From Erodium maritimum (lineage: Eukaryota; Streptophyta; Magnoliopsida; Geraniales; Geraniaceae): 64,000 nucleotides of DNA. Each line of letters starts with the position of its first letter. Positions within the stretch are counted from its first letter, which is position 1. The notes beneath the pieces were generated by a model. It was not told the origin of the DNA. It was given only the letters and a program-made list of their open reading frames with translations, and searched no databases. Positions 10,898 through 22,124 of this stretch are shown in pieces. The position numbers were made by a program, and so were the translations under genes. Location: positions 8,570,001-8,634,000 of the forward strand of contig OY997588.1 of assembly GCA_963921825.1 (NCBI GenBank), written 5' to 3'.

Positions 10898-11976
10898 GAG
10901 GATATTTTATTGATAAAACTGAAAAGTTACAGACACGAGACCTACAAGACAATGCCACAAATGAAAAAACGGTTTACAAAATGAAGGAAAAAGGGTGAGA
11001 CTGGAATCATAAACTGTAGGTACCCGACGCTAATCCTATAACAAAATACTCGACTAATCCAGGGACGATCTATTAGTGGACCATTTCCACACGGTAGGCT
11101 ACTCAACTGTAGCTCATAAGACTCATTATCTGACTCGACATGATGTTGCCTGCGCCGAGAGATCTAGGGCGGTTGAGGGGATAATGGGCATTCAGGGAGA
11201 ACTTCAGACAATGGGGGGAAGGGATCATCAGACTTGCACCGATGGTGGAAAGGGAAGTTTGCATCCCCATACACACCTCGATGCTCGATGACCCACACAT
11301 GTTCATAGGCGAGGCCTTTGGGTAGTCCTCGTTTGGAAGATTATTGGGCCAGAAAGGGCATCCACACCAGTAGTGTAATTCCCGTCCCCCAATTGTGCAA
11401 TTTCGTTATTGGTATGTTATCAATGCGAGCGGTCGGGTGCGTCACAAACTAATCACCTGACCCAGGATCATGCCTCTGCTGAGTTGTGATCGGAGGAGGA
11501 GACGATCGAGGCGGGGCGGCAGTAAAGACAGAGGTGACAATGAGGGCGGAGATGGAAGTGGATGCAGAGGCGGTAGTGGAGACAACTGTAAAGGTGGAGG
11601 CGATAGTGGAGGCGGAGGTGGTAGTGAGGGCGGAGACGAAAGTGAGGGCGAAGGTGGTAGTGGAGGCGAGAGGAGCTGTTAGCGGCGACGGTGGAGCTAT
11701 TGGCGGCGAGGGTAGAGCTGGTGATGGAGAGATAATTGTAGAGACTACCCGGGGTCTTCCCTCTCGCACATGTTTGATGAACTTCCTGGTAAGGCATGGA
11801 GGCGGTACTACTGGTGGGATGAGGACACAAGCCATGGAGGCCATGACAACTAAATAAGGAGAAGGAGGAAAAAAAGTGACGCGACGAAAAGATGGAGAAG
11901 AACCCTAAAGGCCAGTTGAGTGACCCAAACAAATACTTCAAAAATTAATTAGTAAGTAGTACTATTTTTTTGAATT
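10898..11976 (-). mobile_element. Decayed LINE-like fragment (family A, copy 1)
   Basis: Begins with TTTTATTGATAAAACTG, the reverse complement of a typical LINE 3' end, and aligns in order with 25650-26500: GGGTGAGAC, CTGTAGGTACC and GGCTACTCA..TGTAGCTCA are shared. The distal part (11,470-11,830) is a GGA/GGC-rich stretch with long frames on both strands, which I treat as low-complexity rather than coding. It appears to interrupt the duplicated segment 10732-12058. Exact boundaries are uncertain. Confidence 0.5.
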
Positions 11977-12058
11977 AGTAAGAAATACTATTTACTTTGA
12001 GTAGTTGTGATCGATTCTTCGTATTAGCTAATTAGAGAATAGCACTAGTACTTATTCA
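11977..12058. repeat. Continuation of duplicated segment, copy 1
   Basis: Matches 12499-12580 closely: both contain ATACTATTTACTTTGAG, then ATCGATTCTTCGTAT, and end in TTATTCA. Together with 10732-10897 it forms the interrupted copy 1. Confidence 0.75.
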
Positions 12059-12340
12059 GAATGTTGGTGAAGAAAAATGAAACCGTTGGTTTTTATTTAT
12101 AGTCGAAACTAACTTTCGACTTTCATTAAATTTCCCCGTCTAGCCACCTGTCACTCTCTGATTAGGCCCTTGTGCGTCGATTTTGCAGAGTGTCAGCGTC
12201 GCTAGATTCACTAACAATACATTCAAGACTCATAATCGAACTGACAAACAATCGCGTTTCAGCGATAAGACCCATTTTTTCGGGGATTTCGATCGAATCG
12301 ACGATACGATGAAACCCTACCGAGGTGCTCTTACATCTTA
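12059..12340. other. Unclassified segment between the two duplicated copies
   Basis: About 280 bp without a frame or recognised family. It is richer in CGA/TCG than its surroundings and has a TTTTATTTATAG near its left end. It could be an LTR-like insertion; no terminal duplication was found. Confidence 0.3.
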
Positions 12341-12580
12341 GGAGGAATTTGTTAACTATGTTTCCAGACTATTCGACGCAAGGCACGTGTAAAATTTTGA
12401 CACATTGGTTACATATTCTAGAAATTTTGATAGACGTATTATTTAGTTTTCTTTTGTCAAAATGAAATTTTTATGTCATTTAAACATTGTAAGTATTTAG
12501 TAAGTGATACTATTTACTTTGAGTAGTTGTAATCGATTCTTCGTATATGCGGTTAGGGGATTAACAATAGTAGTTATTCA
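12341..12580. repeat. Copy 2 of the duplicated segment, contiguous with the lipase 1 promoter
   Basis: Uninterrupted copy of 10732-10897 plus 11977-12058. Its right end also resembles the lipase 2 upstream region near 23,100-23,165, and the match then continues into the proximal promoters. Confidence 0.7.
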
Positions 12581-12669
12581 ACACACCAAAAATATCGATA
12601 ACAAGTGATTAATATTTCAAACCATGGATCCTATATTGTTGGTAAAACTTGAAAAGCTTGCCAAACAAG

Positions 12670-12678
12670 ACACGTGTC
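12670..12678 (+). promoter_or_regulatory. G-box/ABRE-like site of lipase 1
   Basis: ACACGTGTC, a G-box with CACGTG core, 15 bp before the TATA box. The matching place in the lipase 2 promoter (23226-23234) reads ACATGTGTC, which loses the core. Confidence 0.55.
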
Positions 12679-12692
12679 CCTAGAGTCACACG

Positions 12693-12700
12693 TATAAAAG
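12693..12700 (+). promoter_or_regulatory. TATA box of lipase 1
   Basis: TATAAAAG about 97 bp before the chosen ATG. The same octamer lies at 23250-23257 before lipase 2, in a region that aligns between both genes. Confidence 0.75.
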
Positions 12701-12796
12701 AAAATCATGCATCCATATGAAACATCAAGAAGGAAAACAAAGAGAAAGATAACAGTATAATTCATCTTCTCCAACACATGTTTGTTTGAGAAAATA

Positions 12797-14960
12797 ATGA
12801 TGATGATAACCAATCTTATATCTACAGTTTGTTTGTTTCTTTTATGTTGGGTAAACCCCATCTTTGGGAGCACCAGTGTGTTATCTCGTGAACAAATAAA
12901 AGAATTTGAATTAGCATTTGCACGTGCCAATGCGTTTGCCCCCGCTCCAGCGCCCACAAACAATACCAACAACTTTCCACTCAATTGCAAGACGGGCGGT
13001 GCTTGTAAAGACGTGGTGGAGAAATATGGTTACGCATGCGAAGAACATACGGTATTTTGAATCACATTTTGTAACTTACATGCACGGATTTAAAAATTCA
13101 TTGAATTGCATGGTACTCCTACTCGTCTATTAATGTTCTGTGTCATTCAGTTGTTTACGAAAGTGCGCGTTTTTTTAGGTGGAGACCAAAGATGGACATC
13201 TTCTTGGAATGCAAAGAATACCTTCGACAAAAGTTTCAGCCTTGTTTAATTCATCGAAAACAGCTGCTAGCACTCCACCAGTTCTTTTACAACACGGCCT
13301 CTTTTGTGTATAAAATATCTTTCTTGAATTACAATTTTTTATAGTAAGATCGAATGATTAGTTTGGATTACAAATTTACGTGTGTTCTATTAACAAATGA
13401 CATGTATGTTTTATTCTTGTAGGACGGAGTTGCATGGATGGCATTAGAAAGGGACTCTTTACCTTTTTATTTGGCCGACCACGGGTTTGATGTTTGGGTT
13501 AACAATAATAGGGGAACCAAGTATAGTCGTTGTCATAAAAAGCTTAATGCAGGGGATGCGGTAATTGTTTGTTAACTACTAATCTTCTATTAAGTTCTGA
13601 GTTAAATTCTTCAATAGTGCGTAATGTTGTCGGATGGTAATTTTTCAGGCGTTTTGGGATTTTTCATGGCAAGAATTGTCTGAAATTGATCTTGATGCTA
13701 CCGTCAACTATATTCACAAAAAAACCGGGCAAAAAACGCATTATGTTGGTCATTCCATGGTATCATTTTCATGCACTTGGAATGTATTAAGAATTTAAGA
13801 GTAGTTAAACACATACATACTTAACTAGATAATTGTTATTGCTTCGATTTTGAAGGGAACTACAGTTGCTATGGCTGCACTCGCCTCAAAACAACCTACA
13901 ATTAAGAAAATGAGATCAATGGCACTGCTTTGTCCAGTTGGTTATATGGGTTTACTCACCTCCCCCTTTGGAAGAGTTAGTGCTGATCTTTTCTTGGCGG
14001 AGGTATGTAAGTGCAAAACAAAACAAAAAAAGTACTAATTAAAAAATAAAATAAAAACAATAATTGTCTTACGAGTAAGTGTATCATTTAAGTTAGGCAA
14101 GCATTGAAAAATATTGTGTATTTTATTTCTACAGTTGAGAGATTTGGTCAAATTCCCCGAATGCAACCCAGTCGGGTAAGAAAATAAATTTTGGTACAAT
14201 ATATCCTATGATACTATAGAGAAAAAAATAAAGAAACACTCACATATCGGTTTTGCAGGAGATTAACAGCAACATTTTGTGCAAAGACGTGTGAAATGTT
14301 TCATCTTAATTGTGCTATGTCCTTATGGCTTGCAACAGGTTATCTTTTGGGAACGATATTAACTTAGTATATGTTTGTTTTTACCTTTGATAAATAACTG
14401 CTTTATATTTAACTATGATTGCATCCAGGTCCAAATTGTTGTATCGACGGAAAAAGTTTCGTTAGGTTTCTTGAACACGAGCCTCAATCCACTTCAAGCA
14501 AAGTTCTACAACATTTGTCTCAAAGTGTGTTGTAACCCTTTCTTATATATATATTCTTGTTTTGAGTCAACTTAACAATTAAAATTATGTTTATAAACAA
14601 ATATGATGGCTAATGGAGTTTAAAACCTTCATAATTTATGCAGATATCAGGGGTGGAGGTTTCCGAAAATTCGATTACGGTCTTATTGGGAACATGAAGC
14701 ACTATAAAAAGGCTAAACCTCCAGCATACGTCATTAAAGATATTCCAACAGACTTCCCTATTTTTCTTGGCTACGGTGGAACAGATTCTCTTGCGGACAT
14801 AATGGATGTGTTGAAATTGATCGGTGACCTTGGCAATCATGACCAAAAGAAACTCTCCTTAAATTTCAATTTATTTTACGCACATATGGACTATCTGTTG
14901 GCTCACCATGCCCTAAAAGATGTCTATCGACCAATCGTTTCGTTCTTCAATTCTAATTGA
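12797..14960 (+). CDS. Acid lipase family alpha/beta-hydrolase, copy 1 (triacylglycerol lipase-like)
   Basis: Nine exons: 12797-13051, 13179-13307, 13423-13560, 13649-13759, 13856-14002, 14135-14175, 14259-14338, 14429-14524, 14644-14960. They total 1,314 nt and code 437 residues; all introns are GT-AG. The start is the first ATG of an ATG-ATG-ATG run; an ATG at 12778 is followed by a stop after two codons. The N terminus is a signal peptide (about residues 1-24), then an Ala/Pro-rich segment (AFAPAPAP, about 44-51). Fold landmarks are LLQHGLF (oxyanion region), the nucleophile motif GHSMG (Ser210), Asp380 in [10 protein letters not shown] and His413 in AHMD, the Ser-Asp-His triad of gastric/acid-lipase-like enzymes. 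The family hydrolyses acyl esters and the product is predicted to be secreted or vacuolar. The closest well-known plant relatives are LIP1 and MPL1; the true substrate is unknown. A second copy lies 10.6 kb downstream. Confidence 0.93.
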
Positions 14961-15184
14961 ATGATTCTAGACATTATTTATTGATGTATGAGATCTGCCT
15001 CAAGAATAATATTATGAATTTTATTTTGTTTCAAGTGGGGTAAAGATTGGAATGATATTAAGTTATGTGATGTTTTATTTTATAAACTCATATGCAAATA
15101 CCTTTTAAAATATGAATGTCTTGAAAAATGAACGCATTATCATTACATATGCATTAGATTTTAGTTACCGAAGACACTGTATGA

Positions 15185-18100
15185 AAAAAAAATAAAACCC
15201 CAGCCGGCCCTAGAGAGGCGATCGGGAGATCGGGTGTTGATCGGCGGCGTGTGCTAAGGAACGGCGGCGACGGAAGCGTCAGGCTTCGAGTACGGAAGGG
15301 AGCACGGCCAGAGAGAGGTACGGGGCTTTACCTTTTCCATTTTGTCTGGTTTTCTGTGTGATCACTGGAGTGGGGATTTCGATTCCGTTTTCGGCCGGAA
15401 GCGAGATCTTCGTGGGTGTGTTACCCTACGCTTTGGTGCCTCGCCGCCGGCGTGATTGGTGGTAAAGGGGACGGGAGTTCTTGCTGTGGGACGGGGTTCG
15501 ATTCGGACAACGCCGGGTTGCAGGATCGGTGGAAAAACAGTCTGGTCGCGGGGCTGGTGTGCACCGACGAGGTGGGCAGCGGCGGGGTCTGTCGAGGACT
15601 GGCTCTGTGGGGAATTGGCTTCTGGCAAGGATCGCCGGACTGGTCTACGGGCAACGCCGGAGGTGGGAATGAAATTCTTATCCTGAAACTGTAGGGGCTT
15701 GGGCAAGCTGGCGACGGTGGAGTACCTAAAGGGAGTGATACGTCGCAGAAAGCCGCAAGTAATCTTTCTTAGCGAGACAATGGCTCGGAAGGGGGAAGTC
15801 AATATCCTGAAGCTGAAGACGGGCTTTCCGGGTGGTTGTGAAGTGCCGGCGGTGGGGCAAAAGGGGGGGTCTGATTCTGCTATGGACTTCGGAGATGAAG
15901 GTTACGCAGTATCCCAGTGGCGAGCGGTATATCGATGTGGAGATCGAAGGGCCGAACGGAGGTAGTTTTCGGTTCACAAGCGTGTACGGGGAGGCAAACA
16001 GGGAACTTCGGTTGCAAACGTGGGATTTGATCCGAGCCCTGGGTGCGAGGACAGGGGCTACACGGAAGTGGCTGTTGATGGGAGACTTCAATGGCATCCT
16101 ACATAATAAGGAGAAGCGGGGCAGTCAGCGGTACCCGGAACGACTGATTTCGGGATTCAGGACCGCAATGAGGGACGTAGGGGTCTACGATGTCCCAATT
16201 CAAGGGTATGGTTTCACGTGGCACAGCGGAAGTGAACCTGAGACACGTATGGCAGTCCAGCTGGATAGAGCTCTAATGTCTCGGGAGCTGCAGGCGATGT
16301 GGCCGGAGGCTCATCTAGCCAATCTGGGCATATCGACATCGGATCATCTACCCATTCTGATTGACTCAGAAAAACGAGTGGACCCGGTGGGCTCGCGACA
16401 CTTCAGATTTGAGAACATCTGGGCGGAGGACCCGGAATGTGGGTTGCTGATCCAGTCTAGCTGGGGTGCCCCGGGGGATCGAGAGGTCGGGTGCAAGATT
16501 CAGGAAACAGGCTCGGCATTAGATACCTGGGGCAAGGAGGTGTATAATACACTCGCCCGGAAGATCGCACGTTATGAGAAGGACATGTTGTGGCTGAATG
16601 GGAAGGAGGACCGCCCGAGTATTCGGCGTTGGAGAGCTTTGCAAAAGCTGTATATCACGGCCCTTGAGCAGAAAGGGGAGTTTTGGAGGCAGCGAGCCAA
16701 GCAGCATTGGCTCACGGACAGTGATCAGAACACCAAGTTTTTTCAGGCCTCGACTTCGCAGCGGAAAAACATAAACAAGGTATCTGAGCTACGGGATGAG
16801 GATGGTAACATCCTGACCTGGGACTCGAGATTGGGGGACCATATCCTGGATTTCTATAAGGACATGTCTAAGAGGACGAGGGGGGACGGAGTAAACTTCC
16901 CGAAGTTCCGTCAGCAGGTGACGGAGGAGCAGAACAGGGCACTCATGGGGGAGGTAACTTCGGAAGAAGTGCGGGATGCGACCTTTTCCATGGGGCCGAA
17001 TAAATCGCCAGGGTCGGACGGTCTCAACCCGTTTTTCTACCAGAAGTACTGGGGGACAGTCGGGGAGGATGTCACTAGGTGGGTGAGAAGGATCTTTGCA
17101 GGGGAGGACATTCCACGGGAGATGAATAGGACTACGTTGGTGTTGATTCCAAAAGTGGAGTGTCCAATGTCGCTCAAGGACCTACGATCGATAGCTCTGT
17201 GTAATGTGGTGTTCAAGGTGGTGTCCAAAGTGGCTGCAAACAGAATTAAGGGCTTGTTGGGGGGACTTATTTCTGATACCCAGGGTGCGTTCGTTCCGGG
17301 CAGATCTATACAGGACAATATTATCCTGTCATATGAGACTCTGCATCATCTAAAGAATAAGAGGCAAGGTCAAGAAGGCTGGGTGGCGCTGAAACTGGAT
17401 ATGAGCAAAGCCTATGACAGGGTGGAATGGGGCTTTCTATGGGACATTATGAGAGGGTTTGGGCTGAGCGAGGAGTGGATATCCCTGGTCCGTCGGTGCA
17501 CGTACTCGGTCACGTACAACATAGTGGCGGGGGGGCAGCAGGCGGGGTTTATTCAACCTGAAAGGGGGATAAGGCAGGGGGACCCGCTATCCCCATATTT
17601 GTTCCTCTTCTGTATGGAGGGCTTCTCTCGACTACTACAAGGGGCGGAGGGCAGGGGGGATATCCATGGAGTCAGGATAGCGAAGGGTGCCCCGGCGTTA
17701 TCCCACTTGTTCTTCGCGGATGATTGCTATGTGTACTGCAAAGCGATCCCGGAGGAGATGACGAATGTGCGCAACTATTTGGGAATGTTTGAGGAGGCTT
17801 CAGGGCAGGTGGTGAATCAGGCTAAGTCGTCTCTTTTCTTCAGTCATAATACTCCGGAGCATCGACGTCTGAGTGGCGTGCAGATCTTGGGGATACCTGA
17901 GGTCGGTACCCCCTCCACCTACTTGGGTATACCAAACATGATGGGTCGGAGTCGGAAGCAGAGTCTGCAGTATGTTATGGATAAAGTCCTTCGGCGGATC
18001 AGGAGGTGGGATGGTAAGCTACTCAATGGGGCAGGTAAAGAGGTGCTCGCCAAATTAGTGTTACAAGCTATTCCCACTTATACGATGAGTGTAATGCGGA

Positions 18101-19758
18101 TCCCAAAGGGGATGTTGGAGAAGATGAATGTGGCCCTCGCAAGGTTCTGGTGGAAATCGGCAGGTCCGGATGGTAAAGGAGTGATCTGGCAGTCCTGGGC
18201 AAATATGTCAAGGCCGAAGGAGGAAGGGGGTATGGGTTTCAAGAATCTATACGACTTTAACTCGACCTTACTAGGGAAGCAGTTGTGGAAATTAGTCACG
18301 GAGGAATCCAGCTTAGTGGCCAAGGTACTCAAAGCTAGATATTATCCGAGGACTTCGGTTCTGGAGGCGGGTAGGAAACCAAACCAAAGCTATATCTGGA
18401 AGAGTTTATTATCGGTACAGGAGTTGATTCAAAGCGGGGCGCGAAGGTCTGTCGGGCCAGGTTCGGAAACTTTAGTCCTGGGACACCCCTGGTTGACAGG
18501 AGTGGAAGCGAGGGTGTAGTTGGTAGGCCCTGGGCTTGAGGGGATGTTGGTGGCGGACTTGATGACGCCACAAGGGAGGACATGAGATGAGGGAAAGATT
18601 CGGTCCCTAGTAGGAGGGGAGGATCAACAGGCGATCTTGGCGGTCCCGATAAGTCGAACAGCGGTCAGGGATTCCTGGTATTGGGCGGGGGACTACTTGG
18701 GCTAATACACGGTGAAATCGGCATACGACAGATGCCAACAGGATCAGATCTTTATCCAGGCACATCCCGAAATCTGGCCGGTAATCTGGAAGCTTGAAGT
18801 GATGCCAAAGATCAGATCATTCTTATGGCGTATGTGCTCGGGCTGCCTACCAGTGGCGGAGAACCTAAGACGTAGACATGTGGAGATGGCGGCGACATGT
18901 CCGGTATGCCTGGGAGGAGAGGAGTCGACCTTTCATCTACTGGTCAAATGTCCTGTGGCAGAAGAATGTTGGACGAAGTCAGGCCTAATTCTTCCTCAGG
19001 GGACCTAGACGATAACGGAGTGGCTGCTACAGATGCTTAATCTAAACCCTGCGGAGAAAGGAGGTTTGATTGGATGTCTTCTATGGGAAGTGTGGAAGGC
19101 ACGAAATAAGGTAGTATGAGAGAGTATAGCACAACCAGCGGCTGGAATCTTCCAGACAGCTTTCCACCTTCAACTAGGTTGGTTAGAAGCACGACGGAGG
19201 AAGCTGCAGGCCCAGGTGAGCCCAAGACACACTCAGACTCGGGGAGCGGAGGTATGGGAACGCCCTAGTCGGGGATCCTGGGCAATTAATATTGACGGGG
19301 CTCTGTTCGCAGCAGAAAACAAAGTGGGAACAGGCTGGATATGTAGAGACGACATGGGGCATCTCAGGGGAGCTCGGTCTACCTCGTTCCACGGGGCCCA
19401 GAACCCGGGGCTGGTGGAAGCGTTTGCGATACGAGAGGCGCTGATGTGGCTTCATCAATACCCGTCCCAGAGGGCGGTGGTTTGAAGTGATTGTAAGGTC
19501 ATAGTGGATATGATCAAAAGAGGTGGGGGCAGTTATCACCTCTCGGGACGATTGTTACAGATTGTTTTTCCCTTTTATCTAAACTCGAGTGCGTGCAGCT
19601 CGAATTTGTAAAGAGGACAGCGAACAAAGCAGCTCACTGGCTTGCCAGGGCGGCTTGTTCTAATCCTGTCTGAAATTGGCAAGGGGGTCATGTCCCCGAA
19701 CCTCTTCAACATATCATTGTTGCCGAAAATTAATACAATATCGTTTCTCTAAAAAAAA
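15185..19758 (+). mobile_element. Nearly complete L1-like LINE lacking an ORF1
   Basis: Flanked by ACACTGTATGA (15174-15184) and ACATTGTATGA (19759-19769), an 11-bp duplication with one mismatch; it ends in a poly(A) run at 19751-19759. A GC-rich 5' part of about 480 bp is followed directly by an endonuclease-RT-RNase H frame. No Gag-like ORF1 with a zinc knuckle is visible, so the 5' part is either the true leader of an ORF2-only element or marks 5' loss. A 5'-truncated relative is at 40310-41311. Confidence 0.92.
15669..19500 (+). pseudogene. LINE ORF2: endonuclease, reverse transcriptase, zf-RVT, RNase H
   Basis: The frame starts at ATG 15669 and meets TGA at codon 6 (15684-15686), where related elements have Trp. 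A shift in a run of seven G near 15,860 moves it into the frame that is open to 18,519. The endonuclease shows LLMGDFNGIL and STSDHLPIL; RT shows LPxSYK-like blocks ending in the catalytic FFADD near 17,710. After 18,519 the same frame continues with scattered stops through a zf-RVT region (FLWRMCSGCLP, CPVC, HLLVKCP, 18,820-18,960) and an RNase H (INIDGALFA, EAFAIREAL, SDCKVIVDMI, 19,290-19,515). Most stops are explained by C-to-T or G-to-A changes. It is not functional as it stands. Confidence 0.9.
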
Positions 19759-19769
19759 ACATTGTATGA

Positions 19770-20176
19770 TAATTAAAAAAGAAAATAATTCATAACTATA
19801 GTCACTCAATTTAAAAATGCTAATATTGTAATTATCATTTGACTTACATATAATTATCATTGTTCATATTTATATTTCAAGGAATTTTTATATTTGTCCA
19901 ATCTCTCCTATTTAATTAGGATAATTACAAAAACTAACCCCTAATGACATTTTTTTTTTTGTAAAAAAACAACTTACAATGACCAATGTTCCCACGTACT
20001 CACTACTTTGATTTATTTTTTTGGGACAATATATAACCCCCGTTAAATTGGTGGTTATCTCATGTACATATCCGTTTTTCGGTATTTTGTTGTCCCGAAA
20101 TAAATTAAACGGATAAATACATGGGTGTTTTACCTTTTAGTGGGTATGTATGTGGGAGAAAAGGTCACGACAAATA
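19770..20176. other. AT-rich intergenic sequence
   Basis: No credible coding frame. Contains a long T run and phrases such as GGATAATTACAAAAACTAACCCC that are common at ends of small plant transposons, but no inverted partner was found. Confidence 0.35.
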
Positions 20177-20188
20177 TAGTTTTGACTT

Positions 20189-21544
20189 TTTTTTTTGATC
20201 GGCAAAGCATATTTAAAATAAACTGTTCTTTGGGGAAGAATAGAGTATGGAACAAGTTACAACTTAAGAGCATTCCGCTAGGAACCTCCAACACAACTCC
20301 CCACAACTGGGGTTGAAACTGAAAACAACAACACACTGACACCAACCAGAGGAAAGATTACAACAACAACAACAGAAGAAAAAACACAACAATAAGAACA
20401 ACCAAACACAACCCGCGCAGGGGAGAAGAAACCAGAATCACCAAACAACAATAACAACAATCAGGAAGGACCACCACGTAGCACACAAAACCGGAGCCTC
20501 TAACAACAACTTAAAACTAATCAAATATGAGAATTCCAATCCCAGCTCAAAGAATCATTGGTCCAGAAATGGAAACCAATGTCTTTATAATGCCTCCGGC
20601 CAACACCAAGGAATGGCAGAGACTTTCTGGTGCGGAACCCACTAGTCCTAACTACATACATTGACAGGCTTTTGATGGCTTAAAAGCCTGAAAACTCACC
20701 GGCGGCCAACACCAAGGCCGGTGAGCCCAAACCACACCGTGGATGGGAAACAAGCAGCCCAATCAACAAGTAGAAGGACAAGGTAGGGAAGGGAAAACCC
20801 AAAAACGATCAGAAAAGAGCTGAAGATCCAACCTTAAACAGGACGAACCAGAAGCTGCGGATCTGAGAAGCTACAGCCGGCACCACCAAGAAGGCGCTCC
20901 CTCAACAGCAACGTCCACAAACAGAAGCCGCGGCGATCCTTCTGACGGAAGCGCGTCCCACATCCAGCTTCAGTTGCAGACGTCAGGACCTGAAAAGGGC
21001 TCTTCCTCCTCGACACCACAGGGACCACCACAACAAAGAAAAGAAGTAGATCTGACCCTAGAGGGCCAGAAATACAAACGGAGCACCTGGCGCGAGCTGG
21101 CAACCTCCACCGCGACTAGATCTGCCCCAAACGCCACGATCCAGGATGGAAACGCGTCCCACTCCCACGTGGGGAAAGAGAAGCCGAGATCTTAGTCGAC
21201 CACACCCACCGATGAAGCCGAGAAGACGCAATCGACCCCACAACCTCGTCAACTAACTCCGATCTGCAACAATCCATGCCAGAGACGGAAGGAAAGGTAG
21301 TCTCACAGCCAGATCTGGGTCGGAACGACGAGTCTGAGGGAAGAAAAACGTCGGAATCAAACTGGAAAAAGGGGGCAAGAGGAGAAGACGAAGGGGGAAG
21401 AGAAAGGAAGGGAGAAGGCGTTCACCACCGGCAACTACCAAGGCCAGAGAGCCCGGTATCACCAGTGGTGAAGCTCGGCACGGCGACTAGGGTTTCGCAA
21501 GGACGAGAGCGTTTGAGACTAGAGAGAAAAAGGCAGTTTTTTCC
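20189..21544 (-). mobile_element. RT-less polyadenylated retroelement, 1.36 kb
   Basis: Flanked by a perfect 12-bp duplication TAGTTTTGACTT (20177-20188 and 21545-21556). On the minus strand it begins in a GC-rich leader with CTCTCTAG and ACCCTAGTCGCC, passes through TTG/GTT-rich sequence near 20,340-20,450, and ends GCCGATC plus poly(A) (T run 20189-20196). No RT, endonuclease or zinc-knuckle frame is present on either strand. The GATC-poly(A) end is like that of the LINE at 8905-10694, which suggests it uses LINE machinery. It may be a deletion derivative that keeps a LINE leader and tail, or a retro-copied long non-coding transcript. Confidence 0.75.
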
Positions 21545-21641
21545 TAGTTTTGACTTATTGACCTTTTACCGGGTATAGTTTTGTACTTATCCATTTTCTT
21601 GCCCGTTAATTATTATAATTTAATATGAACCGTGTTACTGC

Positions 21642-21825
21642 TTTTTTTTTATCGAAACGAAGAATTTTATTAATAAATTGGGGTACAAGAAGTACATGAA
21701 GGTGGAGATAACCCATAAGAACTAAATTATAGTCTGGACCCCCCGAAGTAACCGAACTTGTTTTGCATCACAAGTTAGCGATAGAGAAACACAAGTTGCA
21801 CATAAGTGGGAGGACATGTTAGAAA
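21642..21825 (-). mobile_element. Short LINE 3'-end fragment
   Basis: A T run at 21642-21650 followed by ATCGAAACGAAGAATTTTAT and TAATAAATTGGGG is, in reverse, the usual 3' UTR and poly(A) of a plant LINE. The 5' limit is not clear and merges with the minisatellite. No target duplication found. Confidence 0.5.
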
Positions 21826-22045
21826 CTGTAACATAATGTTAGATAAAAACTGTAATAATGGTTGTAAAAAACTATAACATAATGTTATAGAAACTATAAT
21901 AATGTTAGGCAAAAACTGTAATAATGATTGTCAAAAATTGTAACATAATGTTACAGAAACTGTAATAATGTTTGACAAAAACTATAACAAAGATTGACAT
22001 GAACTATAATAAAGTTTAATGTTCAACAAAAACGGTAATTTTTCA
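21826..22045. repeat. Minisatellite with units of about 20-24 bp
   Basis: About nine imperfect units of the type AAACTGTAACATAATGTTA alternating with AAACTGTAATAATGNTTG. One unit type contains the palindrome TAACATAATGTTA. The alternation gives a higher-order period of about 42-46 bp. The array decays toward 22,045. Confidence 0.85.
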
Positions 22046-22124
22046 CGAAACTTGAACTTTCAAATTAAATGGTTCATAATATAAATAGTATATTGCAGAT
22101 TAAGTGTTTTATTAGTTAATTTTT

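Noticed and set aside
11449-11941. Long overlapping frames on both strands in a GGA/GGC-rich stretch
   Set aside because: Low-complexity composition keeps several frames open at once. There is no domain, and the stretch lies in a decayed repeat with a relative at 25.7-26.5 kb.
12631-12990. Minus-strand frame of 119 codons over the lipase 1 promoter and exon 1
   Set aside because: Shadow of exon 1; the plus-strand lipase model explains the sequence, and the same shadow exists at lipase 2.
21826-22045. CRISPR-like array of short repeats
   Set aside because: Units are contiguous without unique spacers, and the genome is a plant; it is a minisatellite.
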